From positions 36,842 to 100,841 of the IMG/VR virus record IMGVR_UViG_3300044732_000293: a stretch of DNA of 64,000 nt; one strand, 5' to 3'. Shown here piece after piece: positions 61,866-64,000 of this stretch; the first letter of the stretch is position 1, and the number at the start of each line of letters is the position of its first letter. The notes beneath the pieces are model-generated. The model did not search any database. It was not told the origin of the DNA and worked only from the letters and a program-made list of their open reading frames with translations. The position numbers and the translations under genes were made by a program. Source of the stretch: a virus.

Positions 61866-62162
61866 ATGGCTACATACACCGCAATTAAAAGAGATACTAC
61901 GTTTCCAATTGAAGTTGGAGGTAACACTTTAGTCAATCTTCAGAAACTTTTACTATATGTTATAGAAGGAAAGACTGAAGAACAGATTCTTAAAGCACAA
62001 GAGCTTATAATGAAGAATCAGTATCCTGAAGAATGGATTGAACATTTTGCTTTCTTATCTTTTTTTGTAAGACACTTAGAAGTAGTTGCTCAAACTAAAG
62101 GATTAACTGTTCAAGAAGATCTTGATAAATCTACATCAACGGGTGATTTACCTCTTGACTAA
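61866..62162 (+). CDS. Lone plus-strand small protein (98 aa)
   Basis: ATG 61866 is preferred to an upstream TTG. The protein is mixed alpha/beta (TTFPIEVGGNTLVNLQKLL; EEQILKAQELIMKNQYPEEW). It is the only + strand gene in this - strand block. Its last 32 bp overlap the 3' end of the convergent gene at 62131-62526. I recall similar small proteins in crAss-like phages, with unknown function. Confidence 0.65.
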   Translation: MATYTAIKRDTTFPIEVGGNTLVNLQKLLLYVIEGKTEEQILKAQELIMKNQYPEEWIEHFAFLSFFVRHLEVVAQTKGLTVQEDLDKSTSTGDLPLD

Positions 62163-62526
62163 TTTCTATTGCTGCTTGTATAGCTAGTGATAGCTCATCT
62201 TTAGAACATTCTGCAAAGCTTTTGGCTAAGAAGTATTCTTTGCCTGCTACTTCTCTGGCTATACATAATCCAGCTCTATCTTTTACTAAGATCTTCATAT
62301 TTTCTACAGTCTCACCAATGTGTGTTGCTAACTGTTTTAACATTACATGTAACTTAGCAAGCTGAGGAAGTGTACCATCATCGTGTGTCACTTCATAAAA
62401 GAATTCTACTATACTATTCTCAGGTACATTTGATACAAATAGCTCAAACTGTTTAGATGTTGCAAGACTACTAAAATCTAAACGTCCACCTTTTTTAATA
62501 AATTTACCTGTTAAATGATTACTCAT
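62131..62526 (-). CDS. NinB-like hypothetical protein (131 aa)
   Basis: The C-terminal part, KLHVMLKQLATHIGETVENM with MKILVKDRAGLC and FAECSKDELSLAIQAA, resembles a small phage family (KSF..CSKDEL.LAIQ) sometimes annotated as NinB-type recombination protein. That label is tentative. It overlaps the helicase gene start by 8 nt, which suggests a DNA-transaction role. Confidence 0.5.
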   Translation of the reverse strand: MSNHLTGKFIKKGGRLDFSSLATSKQFELFVSNVPENSIVEFFYEVTHDDGTLPQLAKLHVMLKQLATHIGETVENMKILVKDRAGLCIAREVAGKEYFLAKSFAECSKDELSLAIQAAIEISQEVNHPLM

Positions 62527-63625
62527 ACTCTTCTGTATTTATATCAAAGTATTTAATTTTTCTATCATCCAAATCTTTTAAAGCTTCCATTACCCATCTT
62601 TCATCTACAGTACCACTATAACATAGTATGTGTATATATGCAGTGTCATTTGGGTTAAGTCTCAATAATCTACCAATTCTTTGTGAAGATTTTCTTTCGT
62701 TACCATAAGCATGCATAATTATACCTGCTCTAAGATTAGGAATATTAACACCTTCATTAAGTTGCATCACACAAGATAGTTCTTCAATGTTTCCATCTTT
62801 AAACTGCTGTAAATTATTTTCAGACTCTGGATTAGTAGAATGATAAGAATATTTACATATTCTATCTGCTTGGTCTTGTGTATTGCAAAAGACAATACAC
62901 TTGTCTTCTATATCTTGTAAAAGCTTTTTAGCATAATCTTCCTTGGTTCTAAATTCCATTAAAGCTCTCATTCTCATTACAGAAGCAATCTGCTCTTGTT
63001 TTTTGGATTGAGAGTCCATAATTCTTTTAGTCCAGTATTCATAGTTCTTACGTTCTGATGTATAAAATCTGCTGGCTTTTGTTTCTACAAGCATGTTATT
63101 TCTTGTAGATATAGGCATCTTATGTACTATAATTCTATAGTCATTAAGAATATCATCATCTACAGCATCATCAGTAATATATTTATATTGCACAGGACAG
63201 TATTTAGACACCATCTCACCTTTTTCAGATTTTGCATATCTAGGAGGTGTGCCGGTAAGGCCTAATATTCTACCTGTAAAATTAGCTAAGAATATTTCAT
63301 GAGTGTATAGTAAACTATGACATTCATCTAATACAAGCATATCGTAGTCATTAGGATTGAACTTGTTTAAAGATAGATACGTAGTAAATTCTACATTAGC
63401 TATACTAATATTAAACTTAACAGCATCATCTTTCCATGATTCAAAAATAGATAGCTTAGGAGCTACCACTAACACTTTTAAATGTAAGTTGGTAGCTCTA
63501 AAATTATCTATATATTTTAATCCTATGAGAGTTTTACCAACACCCATAGATATACCTAAACCACAGCGTTTATGCTTGATAGCCATATCTAAAGCTTCTT
63601 GTTGGATACTTTCTCTTTTAGACAT
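62519..63625 (-). CDS. SF2 DEAD/SNF2-like helicase
   Basis: 368 residues. MGVGKT (27-32) is motif I, LDECHS (D100-H103) motif II, GLTGTPPRY motif III, and QRIGRLLRL motif VI; CIVFCNT and VMQLNEGVNI fit motifs IV-V. It is a compact two-domain superfamily 2 enzyme similar to the phage SNF2/UvsW/DEXH group. It could aid replication, recombination or fork repair. The start overlaps the upstream gene stop (TAATG). Confidence 0.92.
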   Translation of the reverse strand: MSKRESIQQEALDMAIKHKRCGLGISMGVGKTLIGLKYIDNFRATNLHLKVLVVAPKLSIFESWKDDAVKFNISIANVEFTTYLSLNKFNPNDYDMLVLDECHSLLYTHEIFLANFTGRILGLTGTPPRYAKSEKGEMVSKYCPVQYKYITDDAVDDDILNDYRIIVHKMPISTRNNMLVETKASRFYTSERKNYEYWTKRIMDSQSKKQEQIASVMRMRALMEFRTKEDYAKKLLQDIEDKCIVFCNTQDQADRICKYSYHSTNPESENNLQQFKDGNIEELSCVMQLNEGVNIPNLRAGIIMHAYGNERKSSQRIGRLLRLNPNDTAYIHILCYSGTVDERWVMEALKDLDDRKIKYFDINTEEYE

Positions 63626-63942
63626 TATAACGTTGTTTGATTTTGTTTTTCTAACTCGTCTTTAAACGCTTTAGCTTGATAATAAGTATCTATATTCTGA
63701 TAAGCTTGATAGATAATTCTTAAGTTATCCATTACTTGATTATCAGCATATCTAATTACATCATGTAGATTATTTTTCATAAAAGCTTGTACAAAGCTTC
63801 CACCATGATCAATAATCTTATCTCTATGTAATAAGATGTTAATGATTATAAACTGTACATGATCTGAGATTGTATACTGATTTCTTGAAGCCCAATCAAT
63901 TACTAGATGAGCATACGTCTCTTTTAATTTTTCAAATGTCAT
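63625..63942 (-). CDS. Hypothetical protein (105 aa)
   Basis: Helical protein (VQFIIINILLHRDKII; MDNLRIIYQAYQNIDTYYQA). Coupled to the helicase gene by TAATG overlap. No recognised family; I recall related small proteins next to this helicase in crAss-like genomes. Confidence 0.6.
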   Translation of the reverse strand: MTFEKLKETYAHLVIDWASRNQYTISDHVQFIIINILLHRDKIIDHGGSFVQAFMKNNLHDVIRYADNQVMDNLRIIYQAYQNIDTYYQAKAFKDELEKQNQTTL

Positions 63943-63944
63943 AT

Positions 63945-64000
63945 TTAATTGTTTAAACGTGATTCAGATAGTCCTAGTTCTTTAGCTTCATTTGGATTTT
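63945..64000 (-). CDS. C-terminal end of a gene running past the window
   Basis: The frame NPNEAKELGLSESRLNN then TAA (63945) comes in from beyond the right edge. Spacing of 2 nt to the next start supports a real gene end. Nothing can be said about function. Confidence 0.55.
   Translation of the reverse strand, partial: NPNEAKELGLSESRLNN

Noticed and set aside
1-64000. tRNA genes, CRISPR arrays, insertion sequences and attachment sites
   Set aside because: Intergenic spaces are mostly below 100 bp with no cloverleaf-like or regularly spaced repeats, and no transposase or integrase motif was seen in any large frame.

Overview
This window is a densely packed, AT-rich piece of a large tailed-phage genome. 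The gene content points to a crAss-like phage (order Crassvirales) of a Bacteroidota host. The main reasons are: (i) a run of very large virion-type genes on the + strand ending in 1528-, 3119- and 1821-residue proteins, the 3119-residue one carrying a DFDID metal-binding motif inside a beta-prime-like sequence context as in the crAss-like virion RNA polymerase; (ii) an opposite-strand replication block with DnaB-like helicase, primase, family B DNA polymerase, a DnaA-domain-IV protein and uracil-DNA glycosylase; (iii) a GH19 endolysin; (iv) Bacteroidota-style features such as AT-rich leaders without evident Shine-Dalgarno sequences, a DUF5522-like protein and CsgG-like secretion genes. Assignments come from reading motifs; no database search was possible. 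The standard genetic code is used throughout. I saw no tRNA, rRNA, CRISPR array or insertion sequence, and no gene-free stretch exceeds 300 bases.

Layout. Positions 1-30125 (+) hold the end of a tail (muzzle-type) gene, then seven large virion/cargo genes finishing with the predicted virion RNA polymerase and a second giant zincin-containing protein. Positions 30129-48687 (-) hold about 38 small to medium genes: nucleotide metabolism (dCTP deaminase, dNMP kinase), small enzymes (thioredoxin, HAD phosphatase, metallophosphoesterase, a radical-SAM/SPL-like protein, a cyclic-phosphate receiver domain protein), then replication and recombination (PolB, RecB-like nuclease, HNH nuclease, primase, putative SSB, Sak4-like ATPase, DnaB helicase, DnaA-like protein). 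A 114-bp divergent control region (48688-48801) separates this from a + strand block.

Positions 48802-57565 (+) hold a lysis cassette (holin-like, spanin-like, GH19 endolysin), closed by a good intrinsic terminator. It is followed by an unusual run of membrane and exported proteins: an N-terminally anchored protein, a secreted protein with dockerin-like and cohesin-like parts, a lipoprotein, a second holin-like protein, a CsgG-like protein, and an exported Ser-rich protein with a predicted beta-barrel end. Positions 57562-64000 (-) hold a VWA/MoxR-type AAA+ pair with a possible -1 frameshift signal at the end of the ATPase gene, uracil-DNA glycosylase, an SF2 helicase and small unknowns, with one lone + strand gene (61866-62162) embedded.

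How it fits together (inference). The big + strand proteins would be packaged in the virion and ejected, with the RNA polymerase transcribing the early genes. The - strand block copies the genome. The 48.8-57.6 kb block lyses the cell and, more unusually, appears to place phage-encoded proteins in or beyond the host outer membrane. That CsgG / cohesin-dockerin / beta-barrel set is the strongest candidate for an undescribed system here. Gene starts and stops overlap very often (ATGA, TAATG), which suggests translational coupling.
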